Source: Gaeumannomyces sp. JS-464 (taxonomy: Eukaryota; Ascomycota; Sordariomycetes; Magnaporthales; Magnaporthaceae). Taken from it: 64,000 nt of DNA. The notes below the pieces were generated by a model. It searched no databases. It was not told the origin of the DNA and was given only the letters and a program-made list of their open reading frames with translations. The stretch is taken from NCBI GenBank assembly GCA_002197995.1, contig NGZR01000001.1:7068001-7132000 (forward strand). Reading direction: 5' to 3'. The translations under genes were made by a program, and so were the position numbers. Positions 1 to 11,700 of the stretch are shown in pieces (position 1 is the first letter of the stretch; each line of letters begins with the position of its first letter).

Positions 1-322
1 CAAAGAGAAGGCGCAAAAGAACCGGAACAGAGAAAACAAAAAACCGAGTGATCCTTCACCAGTGTCCGCCGGTTAAACCTACCCCCAGCCAGAAATACCC
101 AGAACCAACAAAGAAACTGTCGCCAAACCCGATTGGCTGTAAACAAATCTAACTCTATGGGTCGTCTGATACCCCCTGCTTGATCGCTCGCTGCCATGTC
201 CACCTAAAACGCCGGAAAGAAACAGAGGAAGAAACGAGGTCAAAAAGAAGATGCGCCAAGCCAACGCAAAAGCCACCCATGGAGACGAAAGGGAAACCCC
301 GGGCGCCAAGTCTCTGAGGCCT
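1..322. other. Window edge, 3' flank of the bZIP gene
   Basis: No coding sequence can be supported here. The stretch lies downstream of the stop codon of the minus-strand bZIP gene and probably carries its 3' untranslated region. The first roughly 60 bases are A-rich. The short open frames present have no recognisable protein character. Confidence 0.5.
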
Positions 323-1707
323 CTACAGCTTGGAGCACCTCATCTTGGCCAACTCCGCCCTCAGAGTCTCATTCTCAGCCCTGGCAGCCTCGAGCGCCGC
401 CTCCGCAGTAGCCAAACGCTCACGGAGCGCCGCCGCCTCGGCGGCGGCCTCGTCGCGGAGGCGGGCCTGGTCGTCGGCGTCGCGGCGCGCGGCGTCCAGC
501 GCCTCGTTCTTGCGGGCGCGCGACCTGGCGGCGGCGGCGTTGTTGATCTGGCGGCGCTTGAAGTTCTTGGCCGCCATCATGCGCTCGTTGGCCAGGTCCG
601 TCAGCTCGCGCTGCGCCTGCGTCATGCCGGGCGAGTAGCGCAGCGGGTGGAGCTGCCTGGTCTCGAGCGCCTTGAGGTCGTCGTCCGGGAGCGAGTTGAT
701 CCACGGCGCCAGGTCTGCCACGTCCGCTCCTGCAGCGCCGACGGCACCGGCACGCTGCCGGGCGGGAGGGTCGCCGCCGGCGCGACGATAGCGGCGGCGG
801 CGGCGGCAGTGGTGGTGGACGCCTTCGATGCTGCTGCCGAGGAGCTGCTTCGCGTGGCGAGCTTGCGGAGGGACCGGGCCGGTGGCGACACCGAGGAGGC
901 TAGGGTCGACTCGCGGGACACGGCCGTGGTGACGGCGGCCGAGTCGGAGTAGCTCCGCTGCATGTCGTGGCTGCTTGGGGGCTTCTGGTCGACTCCGGGT
1001 TCTAGTTCCATGGGCGGGCTCCCTGCCGAGTAGAGCGTCGCCGCCTGGGAATCCACCGAGTACCGACGCTCCATCTGGAAGTTTTGTCCGCTCTCCGCGA
1101 GCGGGAACTGCATATCTTCGCTGTAGATCGGCGTTCCGTCCCACCCCCGACTCAGCTTCGCATGCTCGACCGTGGCCTGTTCGGTATCGGGAGAGAAGGA
1201 CTCGTGACTGCCATAGAGATGCGACGCCGTGGGCGGCGCCGTGGCTTGCGCATCGGGCGAGTCGAAGGCTTCTGAGGGCGACGGGCATCTCGGCCACATA
1301 TGGGCAGGCGGCGCGTTTGGGATCAGATGTGTTACGTCATCGGGCAGGCCCGACGGCTGCTGGTGATGAGGGTCGAACGATGAGTCGAGGAGGGCAGGGG
1401 GTAGGGGGTGCTGGGCGAAACCGTGGTGAACTGGGTCTTGGGGCATGAATGGTCCGAGCCACGGCGCACCGAAGCTGCCCTCGCCTGCCGCCACAACGTC
1501 GAACGTGGGACTCGGTGTTGTGTCTGTGCTGTCCGGTGGACTTTGCTTCATTTCGGTAAGTTGCGTACGTGGTGATGTTGACGGTGGTGAGAGCCCGCTC
1601 TCAAACCCAGCGAATGCCATGGGGACCTGGCTGCTGTCTCCGAAGCTCGGTGGGTAGGCCGTGTCTATGTTATTCGAGATGCTGTCGCTGCTGCTATTGC
1701 TTGACAT
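323..1707 (-). CDS. bZIP transcription factor (frame broken once)
   Basis: Nuclear DNA-binding protein of about 460 residues. The last 90 residues hold a GCN4-like basic region (RRQINNAAAARSRARK, fitting N-x2-AA-x2-SR) followed by an alanine- and leucine-rich heptad region ending LRAELAKM, close to the stop. The N-terminal 300 residues are Ser/Pro/Gln-rich, as expected of an activation domain. The start chosen is the ATG at 1705-1707 (MSSNSSSDS). An in-frame ATG 24 codons upstream gives a less natural N-terminus. Residues up to PPGSVPVPSALQ and the part from ADVADLAPWINS onward lie in different frames, with the switch at about 720-790. The only GT..AG pair there spans about 24 nt, too short for an intron, so I infer a single-base indel. 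The target genes are unknown. It is not HAC1-like in its basic region. Confidence 0.8.
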
Positions 1708-3317
1708 GGTTTTGTGTAGGCCCGCAGGCTCAGGGAAGCGCAGCTCAAGGTCTCGCGTAGCGCCTTCTTGGAACCGCAAACGATCTGAAGTGATCTCTCT
1801 AAGGTATGGTCAATGTCTAGGTAAGTACAGGTATGCGTGGGCATACGCTTGATGTACGCTCCGGAGGTGGCAGCTCCGGGCCTCCACCCCTGCGGGATAA
1901 GGGGCACGCACAAACTGGTGATTGGTTTCGCGGTAGTTTGTTCACGACGGTGAAGTTGGTGATCGCTGTGAGATTGGAGGTTGACTAGGTTGATTTGGAT
2001 GGTCCAAGAGAAGGAACTGAGTCTTCCCTACTCAGTGAAGAGTTTTTGTTTAAATAACCCCAGAATCCTCCCGCGGTGACGGTTGTGTTCCTGGTTGCAT
2101 AACCTTTTTCACGAGAATCACCTTTCACCCCAGGTGAATCCGATGGGAGATGGCATCCTGTCCCAGGCAGAGGACACAGATTCATTCGCCAAAGCAGCCC
2201 ATGAGTGGGGGCGAAGAGGGGGACTGTCCTATTGTCGGTGAGGAGCGGCAATTCAGACAATGTTATTGAGACCACAACCACAACAGCAGGCGGAGACCAA
2301 CGTCCCCAACAGACCACGCGCGCTGTGGGCCCAGCCCCGAGGGCATTGGATGATTTCTTCGGGTGGCTTGGTTGATTCAGACCAAACCGTTGACGGCAGC
2401 ACCCTAGGCGGGTCAAGTGGCTGGCAGGTGGTTTCCATAGGAGCGGTTCATCTCGTTCATCTCTACCTTGAGGAGGAGGGTCGGATCCACTTCACTGCTT
2501 GATCTCTTCGCAAACTGCAGTCTGGTTTTTTGTTCCGTCAAGATAGAGGAGATGGAATGGATACCGGCGGGTAATTCATCTAAAGCATTGAACGAAAGAA
2601 TCTAAAGGTGGAAGTGCCTCTTTTGGGAGGGGAATGCGCACCCAACCCTGATTGTTGAGATTCTGCAATCACTCGATGGTGTTTTTTGACTGTCCATTGC
2701 GGTTGGAGGGAGCGCATGGACACTTGCCGCTTTTGGTGTGGGTTGAGTCTGCCATTGGACGAAATTGTTTCGGGGAGGCTCCACATCCACGCACATCACC
2801 GTAACGGTCGGGCGGATGCGCAGCACGAGGCGCTGTCCGAGACATCTAAGCCAAATACAAATAATAATTTGACAGGTTGGTATAAGAGTTGCCTGGGTGC
2901 TGGGAAACGAAGGCCATCGGCCTGCAACCGGCCGGTGGTGTAAGGTGCGGACAACGGCAAAAAGCCGTCAATTTCTACAGCCGGTCACTTCTACATGATA
3001 GCAAAAGCAAAAGAGAAAGGGAGAAGAGAAAAAGTCGATTTGGAAACAACTGCATATCAAGGGTAACAAAGAGAAGGGAAAGAGCCACAAGGCTGCAATG
3101 GCTGAGTACACGGGGCGAGCGTGGCGCGACTATGAACAAAAAACGATGGCGGGTAGAATCACGAAATTCGAACCAAATGCAAAGCCTCAATTTGAACAAA
3201 AGCGCCTCAGTGCGATGCTTTAGCTTTCCCCTCCCATGCAACCAACCTGTCATGCCCTACCAGGGCTTGCCGGGTGCTTAGCTCCCTATTCTGTTACTCG
3301 CTGCTTCTGCTTTGATA
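1708..3317. other. Intergenic, upstream of the bZIP gene
   Basis: About 1.6 kb between the bZIP start and the stop of the next minus-strand gene. It should hold the bZIP promoter and 5' leader and the 3' region of the hypothetical gene. Short open frames on both strands show no domains. An overlapping upstream open frame (1665-1913, minus) is discussed in the findings. Confidence 0.5.
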
Positions 3318-4218
3318 CTAGATAGTTGGTCTTGGTTGTCGATCTGGTCTCTTCTTGAGCCACTGATGTTCGTCTTTGTTAGCATGCCTCAACTTGACCT
3401 TGTTCTTGTCCCAGTTCGTAGTGTTCTTGAACCACGTCGCCCAGTCGGTATCCCTCACAAAATCTGTCGCATATTCGCTAGACCTCACAGGCATCGCCTT
3501 CTCGCCGTCAGAGCCTACAGCCTCCGATCCCCTGATGTTCACCTTGTTGCTCATCGCTGAGGGGGTGGGTGTATTGATCGGATGTTCCTGCTTGGTCCGA
3601 GACGGCGTCAGACTTGTCTGCGGAGTACGGACGATCTTCTGAATAAACGCAGGAGTCTGGGAGCCCCATTGACGAGACCGAGGATCCTTCTTAGTGTTGG
3701 GAACATCCGGGATCTCTGAATCTCCGTTGAGCTTCAGGGGAGGGGGCGGCGGGCCGGTGTATGGCAGACCTTTTGGCATTTCCCATTTCCTCGGATTCGG
3801 GTCTATGTCTCGTTTCTTCTCGATGGAGAGAGTGAGGCGTACCAACCGATTGTTTTTCCTATTCGGAAACTGGTGCGAGAGAGGTGGCGTCTTCGGCGTC
3901 TTGGCACCATAACCGGTCTCTGCCCGGCGTCTTCTAGAGTGGAGAGAAAAGGAGCGAGCGTCAGCATCTTGCTTGAGTTCAGCGTTCGGGGAATGCATCC
4001 ATCTCGGCTGATCGATAGGGCTGGTCCGTTGCCGACTCTGGAGTTGGGGGGTCTGGGTCCGTGGTGTCGGGGGAAGTTATCATCTGGGGGCGATAATTCT
4101 TGGCTTCACCATTTCGGCAGTGGAAGTTGTGGTTAGCTACTGCGGATCTCTGTGTCATGCGCAAAGTCAACGGACAAGCGGGAGGTCGGGGGGCTGCATC
4201 TAGTGTCAAATCTGTCAT
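3318..4218 (-). CDS. Hypothetical protein, Trp-rich C-terminus
   Basis: I do not recognise a family. The clear part (3318-3998) encodes about 226 residues that are basic, proline-rich and hydrophilic, with PPPPPLKL in the middle. The C-terminus holds a tryptophan-spaced segment (TDWATWF, TNWDKNK, HQWLKKR). There is no signal peptide or membrane segment. A second open frame just upstream (to the ATG at 4216-4218, MTDLTLDAAP) has matching character and meets the first at about 3990-4000, where one extra base would explain the frame change, so I join the two as one gene. If that is wrong, the gene starts at the ATG at 3996-3998. Expression and function are unknown. Confidence 0.45.
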
Positions 4219-5065
4219 CTGAAAAGATACGAAGAATCCCAAGGCGATTGCTTGGGAGAAAAATGAAGGATGGGATGTTACTCTCATGCGGCGGCTGTGT
4301 GCCGTGGCGTCAAGGAAAGCTTTATATCGCCCGTTCGGTTGGGGCGAACAGTAAGGTGGTCGAGTTAGTAAGACCAGTGCTGGAGGATTACACCGGATGG
4401 CAAGAGGACCGATTGATTTGCAGCTGATTGCGGGGGCGGCTCGCTGCGACTCTGCGCTGTCAGTGCCTGTTGACAGCGAGGCGCAGCGTCGGAGTCCAGG
4501 CGGGCCGAAGGAACAATCGAGCTTGGAATCGATCGGCTTTGCGCCTCGCGTTTTGGCCGCGCTTACTCAGTCAGACCTTTATAGGGTATTGACTTTCTTG
4601 GCGATTGGCCGACGGGGTTGAGATGTCTTCATATTTGCTTTGCATATTATGGGTACCTAGATCTACGATTCTCCATGGAGAGCTCAGCGCTCCCAGGGGC
4701 TTCATGGCGATGGACCTCAGTTTTGTTGTCGTCGTCGCCGGTAGTGGCTGGCACCCGGTTGGTCTCTGCTGCGTTGGGTCTTTTACGTAAGCAGGCCCCA
4801 GGCGATCGAGTTACCCCTGGCTTACCTAACCGCTACGTGAATTAGTTGGGTTGACGGCGACGCGTCTCGACGAATCCACACGCGTTTTCTCGTGTGCCAA
4901 TTTAGCTGCGCAACATTGAGACCTTCCGGGTTGCCAAACCACGTCAACAACGAGGGGCAGCTATCACGCTATTAAATTATAACGAGAACGAGACAACAGG
5001 TGCCTTTTTGCTTCGCGACTCCTGTGAATAACTCAGCGCCCTGGCCAAAGTCCCTGGTATCCACC
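4219..5065. other. Divergent intergenic region
   Basis: About 850 bp between the minus-strand hypothetical gene and plus-strand CTF18, so it should hold both promoters. An AT-rich stretch with 'attaaattataacgag' at about 4970-4986 lies 80-100 bp upstream of the CTF18 start region. No further feature is supported. Confidence 0.45.
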
Positions 5066-8000
5066 ATGCTGGCAACATCATCTCCTATATCCTACCCGCA
5101 AACCTCGTCCCCGCCCCGGAAGCGTCCGTTGGCCTCCCCGACCCGCGGCAATGGCCCCCGCAAAAGCCGAAGGCTCGGACCCGGGCTGGCTTCATGATGG
5201 ACGACGACTCCGACGACGATGAGGACGAATTGCAGGAGGTAGCCTCGGGGCCCGCCCCAAGAGAATCCTCGTTGATCACACCATCAACACAAAGCGAGGT
5301 CAGCATGGAGTGCTTGACGTGCTAGTAGAGGAGGAGCCAGCAGCCGCTGCCAGAAACCCCGATGCGCGTAGGGCCGAGCCAGTCGAGGATCCAGATGAGG
5401 AGGAGGAACGCTACCGGGCGCTGTTCGATCGCCCTGCCCCGACGACGCAAGAGGCCGACCACACGACTCGAGACGATACCACCGCACGACCCATGACGAT
5501 ACAAACATGCTCGGGCAAGTCACTCTCTATAAGGGAGAGAAAGCCAACCCAGCTTACATCCTATGAGAACATTGTTGCCGCAAGATCGAGACACAAGGAA
5601 GGCCGTGCAAAACGAAGCTATTACGGCATAGAAATACATGCGCTCATGGATGCTGCCGAGCAGGAGGAGAGGGAAAAGATCCTGGCAGAGGCTGCTATTG
5701 CCGAAGCCGCAGCAAAGCGTCGCTCTGCCCCGACCGCTGAACGCCCCGTACAGTCCGTCGAGACAGGGTCTGCCGAAACTGGGAAGCGGCCGAAGAAGAC
5801 GCTGTTGTGGACAGAAAAGTACCGTGCCCGCAAGTTCATGGATCTCGTTGGTGACGATCTCACCAACCGCCAAGTACTCCGTTGGCTTAAGCGCTGGGAT
5901 CCCGTGGTATTTCCCCAGGCCGCCAAGTCCAAGGCAGCCTCCCGCCGCGTCGGGGCAAAAGCTCAGCAGCAACAGCAGGGGCAAGAAGACGAGAAGCCGC
6001 ACCGCAAAATCCTGATGCTCACGGGGCCACCGGGTCTGGGAAAGACGACCCTGGCACATGTTTGCGCGAAACAGGCAGGATACGAGGTCTTGGAGATCAA
6101 CGCGAGCGACGATCGAAGTCGAGACGTCGTGAAGGGCCGTATCCGGACCAGTCTCGGAACGGAAAACGTCAAGACGGTCGAGCAGCACAAGCCAAAGGAT
6201 GGGAAGCCGGGCCGGCCGCCACCAAAGATCGCCCGGCCAGTCTGCGTTGTTGTCGACGAGGTAGACGGTGTTGTATCTGGCTCGGGCGGGTCGGGCGAGG
6301 GTGGCTTTGTTAAGGCGCTCATCGATCTCGTCACGACGGATCAGAAGAACAGCGCAGCAGCCGGAACCTCATCTGGCGGAACCCGGCGAAAGAAGAAAGG
6401 CGACGATTTCCGGCAGATGAGACCATTGATCCTTATCTGCAACGACGTCTACCACGTCTCGTTGAGACCGCTACGGCAGTCCGGTCTCGCTGAAATTATC
6501 CACGTAGGCAAGCCAACCATCGACTCGGTGGTGACACGGCTCAAGAATGTCTTCGAGAAGGAGGGCATCCCTTGTGAGAAAGATGCAGCACGCAAGCTGT
6601 GTGAAGCCGCCTGGGGCATGACCAGTGGCATTGATGCGCGGCGCGGTGCCGAGAGCACGGTCGAGGGCGACCTACGTGGCGTCATGGTCGTTGGCGAATG
6701 GGTCGCCGGGCGCCTCAGGGCCACATCGACCCCTGTGGACGGCTCTGCGCCTCGCCTGACGAGGCAGTGGGTTGAGCTCAACGTTGCCGGCGAACTGGCA
6801 CACGGCGGCGGCGGCGCCAGGGGTCTAGGCAGGGGCGGGACCAAGGACGTGGTCACGCGCGTCTTCCAGGAAGGAGCGGGCTTTCCGAAACAGCAGCAAC
6901 GGAGCGACCAGGGGCTAGATAGGACCACGCGCCGTGAGCAGCCACAAGCACAGCTCGGGTTCGCGGAGCACGAAAAGAAGCACGCCATGGCGCGGCTCGG
7001 GGAGATGGTGGACGCCAGCGGGGAGGTCGACCGCATCATGACCGAGATCTTCGCCGAGTTCCCGGGGCGCGAGTTCAACGACGACTGCTACCTGAGCAAA
7101 CCCAACACGGCATATGAGTGGATGCACTTCCATGACATGTGCTCCACCCGCCTCTTCTCGGGCCAGGAGTGGGAGCTGGCCCCGTACCTCTCCCAGCCCG
7201 TCCTGGCCTGCCACAGCCTCTTCGCCTCGCCGCGCCGACACGTGCCCAACGCGGGCTATGACAAGAACTGGGGCGGCAACGACGACGGTGGCGACGGGGG
7301 CGCGGCCCCGATCCCCTTCTCCGGGCCGCGGGCCGACTACGAGGCGCGCGAGGCCGAGAAACACAACCGCGCGGCGCTGCAGGGCATCCAGGCGCAGCTG
7401 TCGCCGGCGCTGGCGCGCTCGTTCCGCAGCCCGGAGCACGTGGCCACCGACCTGCTCCCCTACCTGCTCCGGCTCGTGTCGCCCAACGTGAAACCCGTCG
7501 TGGTTGGAGGCAGTGGCGGCGGTGACAAGGGCGTCAGCTCCATCGCCAGCGTCCGGCGCGAGTCCGAGAAGGCCATGGTGCGCCGCGCCGCCGATGTCCT
7601 GGCCGAGCTCAACATCGACCTGGTCAAGGGCAAGATTGAGGAGACGAACCCTTCGGCCTTTGCTAGACCACAGTGGGTTTACAGGCTGGAACCGTGAGTT
7701 TTTTTTTTTTCCTTTTTTTTTTTTTTCCCCTTCTTTTGTTCACATCCAACCTCCTCAAAACCGTACACTAACTCCCTCCGGCCATCGCAGGGACATCGAT
7801 GCACTTTCAACATTTGAGACTATGGGTGCCTACGTCCTTGCCACGCAGGCACCAACACGCTACGCAGTCCGACAGGTTCTAGATCAGGAGCTGCACAAGA
7901 CACGCGCCGCACGAGAAAACGCGGCAAGGCAAGCGAGGTTCAGGGGAGGCGGGGGCCATCACAGCGAGGGTGCCGAGCAACAGCCCGTCAACTTGGACAA

Positions 8001-8295
8001 GGAGAACCCAGCGGCAGCAAAGATGAATAGCGGGAAGGGCACTGCCGCCAGTGTCGTTGCCATACCCGAAGCCCCCGTGGCCGTCAAGCGCGACTTCTTT
8101 GGCAGGATAATCACACAGGCACCGCGGCCTCTGCAGGACGTGGACGGCAACGCGAGAGGGCCGGCAAGGGCTTCCAATGGCGGCGGAGGTGAGGTGAAAA
8201 AGAAGGAGAAGATGGTCTGGGTCACGTACAACGAAGGATTGAACAACGCGGTGCGCAAGCCCATCTCGCTGGATGAGTTTCTTCGTGGGTTGTAA
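5066..8295 (+). CDS. CTF18: CTF18, alternative RFC clamp-loader large subunit
   Basis: AAA+ ATPase of the CTF18-DCC1-CTF8-RFC complex, which loads PCNA and supports sister-chromatid cohesion in the nucleus. Visible: RFC entry motif LLWTEKYRARKFMDLVGD, Walker A GPPGLGKTT, NASDDRS motif, Walker B VVVDEVDG, and a long C-terminal half (DDCYLSKPNTAYEWMHFHD). Exon 1 ends at 7693. The intron at 7694-7790 has a GTGAGT donor, long T tracts and an 'actaac' branch site. Exon 2 (7791-8295) encodes the CTF18 tail, with VKRDFFGRI and VWVTYNEGL and ending SLDEFLRGL, the part known to hold the DCC1/CTF8 contact. The N-terminus is fragmented: 5066-5190, 5190-5245 and 5245 onward are three different frames (MLATSSPISY; MMDDDSDDDEDELQEV; RPKRILVDHTINTKRGQ), with no usable introns between them. 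I infer two indels. Translation could also begin at the ATG at 5194. Confidence 0.9.
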
Positions 8296-8788
8296 GACTA
8301 GCCTGATAGCCTATGTAGCTATGATCAGTACCTACGGGATATGCATGGTCCTTCTTCCACTTTCTTGTTTCTTCCATTTTCGTGGTTCCTCGTTTCTTCA
8401 TCCTCTTCACATCCCCGCCTCTTCCCGTGCTTTCCCCCCGTTTCGATGTTCTATTCTTTCATTTTTCCTTTTTCCTTTTTCCTACTTCTTTCCGTTTCTT
8501 TTCCTGCGTGTGTCCCTTTTTCTCGTGACCCCAAAACCAGAACTAGGAGATTGGACGGGAAAGGGAAAGCGGAATGGTAACTGAAAGTAACAGTGTAAAA
8601 CGAATATGAAGCTGTAAAAATCATTGAAAAAATTGAAGGTTGAGTGTGTGATATCCGTGGAAAATGGGGCGTGGGGAGTGAAAGATGGAAGGTTGAATGT
8701 TGTAAGTTGAGATGTGAAAATAGAAAGACCGCGGCAAAGCGCAGCATCCAAGCCAGACTCTCTCAATCCAGGAACAGCAGTCGACGAG
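8296..8788. other. Convergent intergenic region
   Basis: About 490 bp between two converging stop codons (CTF18 and the SNF2-RING gene). It holds T/C-rich tracts at about 8360-8530, consistent with 3' untranslated and termination sequence. No gene is visible. Confidence 0.5.
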
Positions 8789-11700
8789 TCAGTAATCGTC
8801 ATAGTCTCCTTCTCCGTCGTACCGACCGTCGTCATCGTCGTCGTCGTAGTAGTACGCGGCCTGGCCATCAGGGCTCCGGTCCATATCGACGTCCTCGTCC
8901 TCGTCCCCCTCCATCGCCGCAGGCTGCTGCAGCTGTTGGTCCTGCATTTCCGTGTCGACATCAGCCTCGACAGGGGCTGTCCTGTTGGTAGGAGGTGGTG
9001 ATGAGCCCAGACCTTGGGCCTCTTCGTCGTCTGCATCCCCTTCTCCATCATCGGGCTCGTTCTCTCCGTGATCGTCTACAGAAAGCGTGTCACCGTCGTC
9101 GGCCGAGCCGCACTCGAGCTGCTCCAGGAGGAGATTCCTCATGGTCTCGTCGTCGACGCCCGTGGGGTTTCCGGTGGCGGCGGCACGCTCTTCCGCGACG
9201 GGGACCTCGTCGCCGGCGTCGCTGCCGCTACCAGTGTCGCGGCTCTGCTGGAGCCCTCGCCGTTGTCACGCTTGTTGGGCCTAGGAGCAGCCGGGGCTGC
9301 CCTGTCCGGCGTCTTCCTCTGCTTGCCCTTGGTGTCAGGCTCAGGTTCCGAGTCGTCCGAGTCGGCCAGATCCTCGCCCCCGTCGATTTCGTCTTCACCA
9401 ACATCCAGCTTTCTCGCCTTGCCCTTTCCTTTACCACCAGTGTGGGCATGGTCATCGCCATCGTCGTCCGCCGAGGCGCCGAACAGACGCAGGATCTCTC
9501 GGTCGCTGAGCGACTGTCCGTCCCGCATCGTCTTGCCGATTATGGCATCTTTCTCGTTCTGCATGTCGAGAAGCCGCTCGTCGATGGTGTTCCTCGTCAC
9601 GATCTTGACGAAGTGCGTCTCCTTGGTCTGGCCGATCCGGTGGACGCGGCCGAAAGCCTGCTGCTCGACGGCGCTGTTCCACCACAGGTCGACGAGGATG
9701 ACACGGTTGGCGGCCGTGAGGTTCAGCGCCTGGCCTCCGCACTTCGTGGAGGCGAGCTGGGATGGGTTAGCATAGACCGAGACGGGACGTTTTGGTGAGG
9801 ATGCCCAGACAAAGGGGGCTTACCAGGACCCGGACGCTGGTGTCGGCCTTGCTGAATTGGGCGACAGCATTCCTCCGCGCGTGGATGGACATGACTCCAA
9901 AGTAGTATAGGAAGCTGACTCCTTCGGAATTGAGCATGTGGCCGAGAACCTGTGCCAGATTGACCCAGTGTGTGAAGACTGTTGATGGTTGGTGTGCCTG
10001 TTAGCCATATGGTACCCGAAAGATAAAGGGAGATGCTGTTGCTTGATGTAAAAAAACAAGAAAGACGGCGCGGCAGCAAGGGGATTCATACCGATGATCT
10101 TGTCGTCTGGGTGGTCCCTCTGCCACTCGATTATCTTGCGTTTGACGGCTGTGGTCTTGGCACTGGCTGGCATATCGTCGTCACCCATCTGCGCGATCCT
10201 CAGGAACGTGGCACTCTTGTTGGCGCTCCGCAGCTCGATGCCGTTGGCGTCGGCGCCTGGCCCGGGAGGCTCCTTTTGCTTGCGCGCCTTCTTCTTCGGC
10301 GGCCTGCCACCCCGCCGCTCACGGTTCGCATTGCTGTCGCCCAAGCCCGCTCCGGACGTGTCCTGGTCCAGGAATTCGTGAGATGTGATGGCAGCGGAGC
10401 AGGCTGGGCACTTTGTCGCCCTGCCCCGGCGCGCCGCCTCCTCCATCAGGTTCTGTATGCACTCGAGACAGAAGGCGTGGCCGCACTCGGTGATTCTGGT
10501 CTCCTCATCGTGCAGCTCGTAGCAGATGCGGCAGATGACATCGCCGACTTGCTTCTCGCTCTCGATGCGGGACAGCTGTTTGTCCATATTGAAGAGCCCG
10601 CCAAAGCCGCTAGCACCAAATTGGCTCTCCTGGGTTTGTTCTCTGCGCTTGCGATCCTCCGCTGTGTCCATCCAGCGTCGGATCTGTATGTGCAGAGGAG
10701 TCAACCCACCGAGCTGGGCCAGTTCTTTGCGGACATGCTTGATATCCTCGAGGGTGAAGTCAATGCGCATCGTCGTCTCGATCTGGAACGGATGGCCCAC
10801 GAGCTGACGAAGCCGGGTCAGGTAGGCAAAGTAGGTTCTCATTTTCTTTTGCTGAGCTTGGCCTTCGCCATCACCGCTATCGCTGCTGGCCATGTGGTTG
10901 CTGATGTTGTCCCGGAATCGTTGCTCGACTCTCTTGTAGATGATGCGCTCCTCCACAGAGAGATCCACCATGACGACGACGGGCTTGTTTGTCTTCGGGA
11001 TTCGAAGAAGATCCTGCCCCACGAATTTGTCGTCCACGCGTCGACGGATCATCAGCGTGGGGACGACAGCAACAAGTCGAGCGTTGAGATTGTCCTATTA
11101 ACGTTCGCACAGGTCAGATTTGACCCTACTGCCAATTCGAAAACGGAAACTGGGATGCTGTGGGTAGAGTTCAAGTCCACATACCTTGAGGGACGCGCGC
11201 TCTTCTTTATTGGTACCCCATCCGTACTTCTCCGAGAACTTTTCCATGTCCTTGACAGCCCAGTCGGCGCCAAGGAACTTGAAGTAGGGGAGCAGCTCTA
11301 AGAACTCCATGATCAGTTATCTTGTCGACACAGTTCAGTTTTCTGGGAGATTAGACATACCTTCGATGCGGTTGTGGATGGGAGTGCCGCTGAGCGCCCA
11401 TCGATACTTGCCGGGGAGATGGACGCAGGCCTTGGATGTTCGCGAGTTGATGTTCTTGATGGCGTGGGCCTCGTCCAGCACGATCCTGTGAAACTCCACC
11501 TGGTACAGCTTGCCCAGCTGGCGATCCAGCTCCTTCCGCCACTCGTCCCCCTCCAAACCCATGCCGGAAATCCGCCGCAAAGCTTCCTCGGACGGGTACG
11601 CCTTGGCCACCTCCTGGTAGCTGACAAGAACAATGTCCGCATCTTTCCAGTTGTCGACATCGTTGTTGGGCCCCTTCGCCTTGTAATGAAAGACTCGGAT

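Noticed and set aside
733..756. A 24-nt GT..AG pair that would join the two bZIP frames as an intron
   Set aside because: Far below the minimum intron size of fungi (about 45 nt) and without a branch site; an indel is more likely.
323..1707. bZIP gene as HAC1 with an unconventional intron
   Set aside because: The basic region does not match HAC1 (no RRAAQxSRxRK pattern) and no IRE1-type stem-loop is visible at the frame change.
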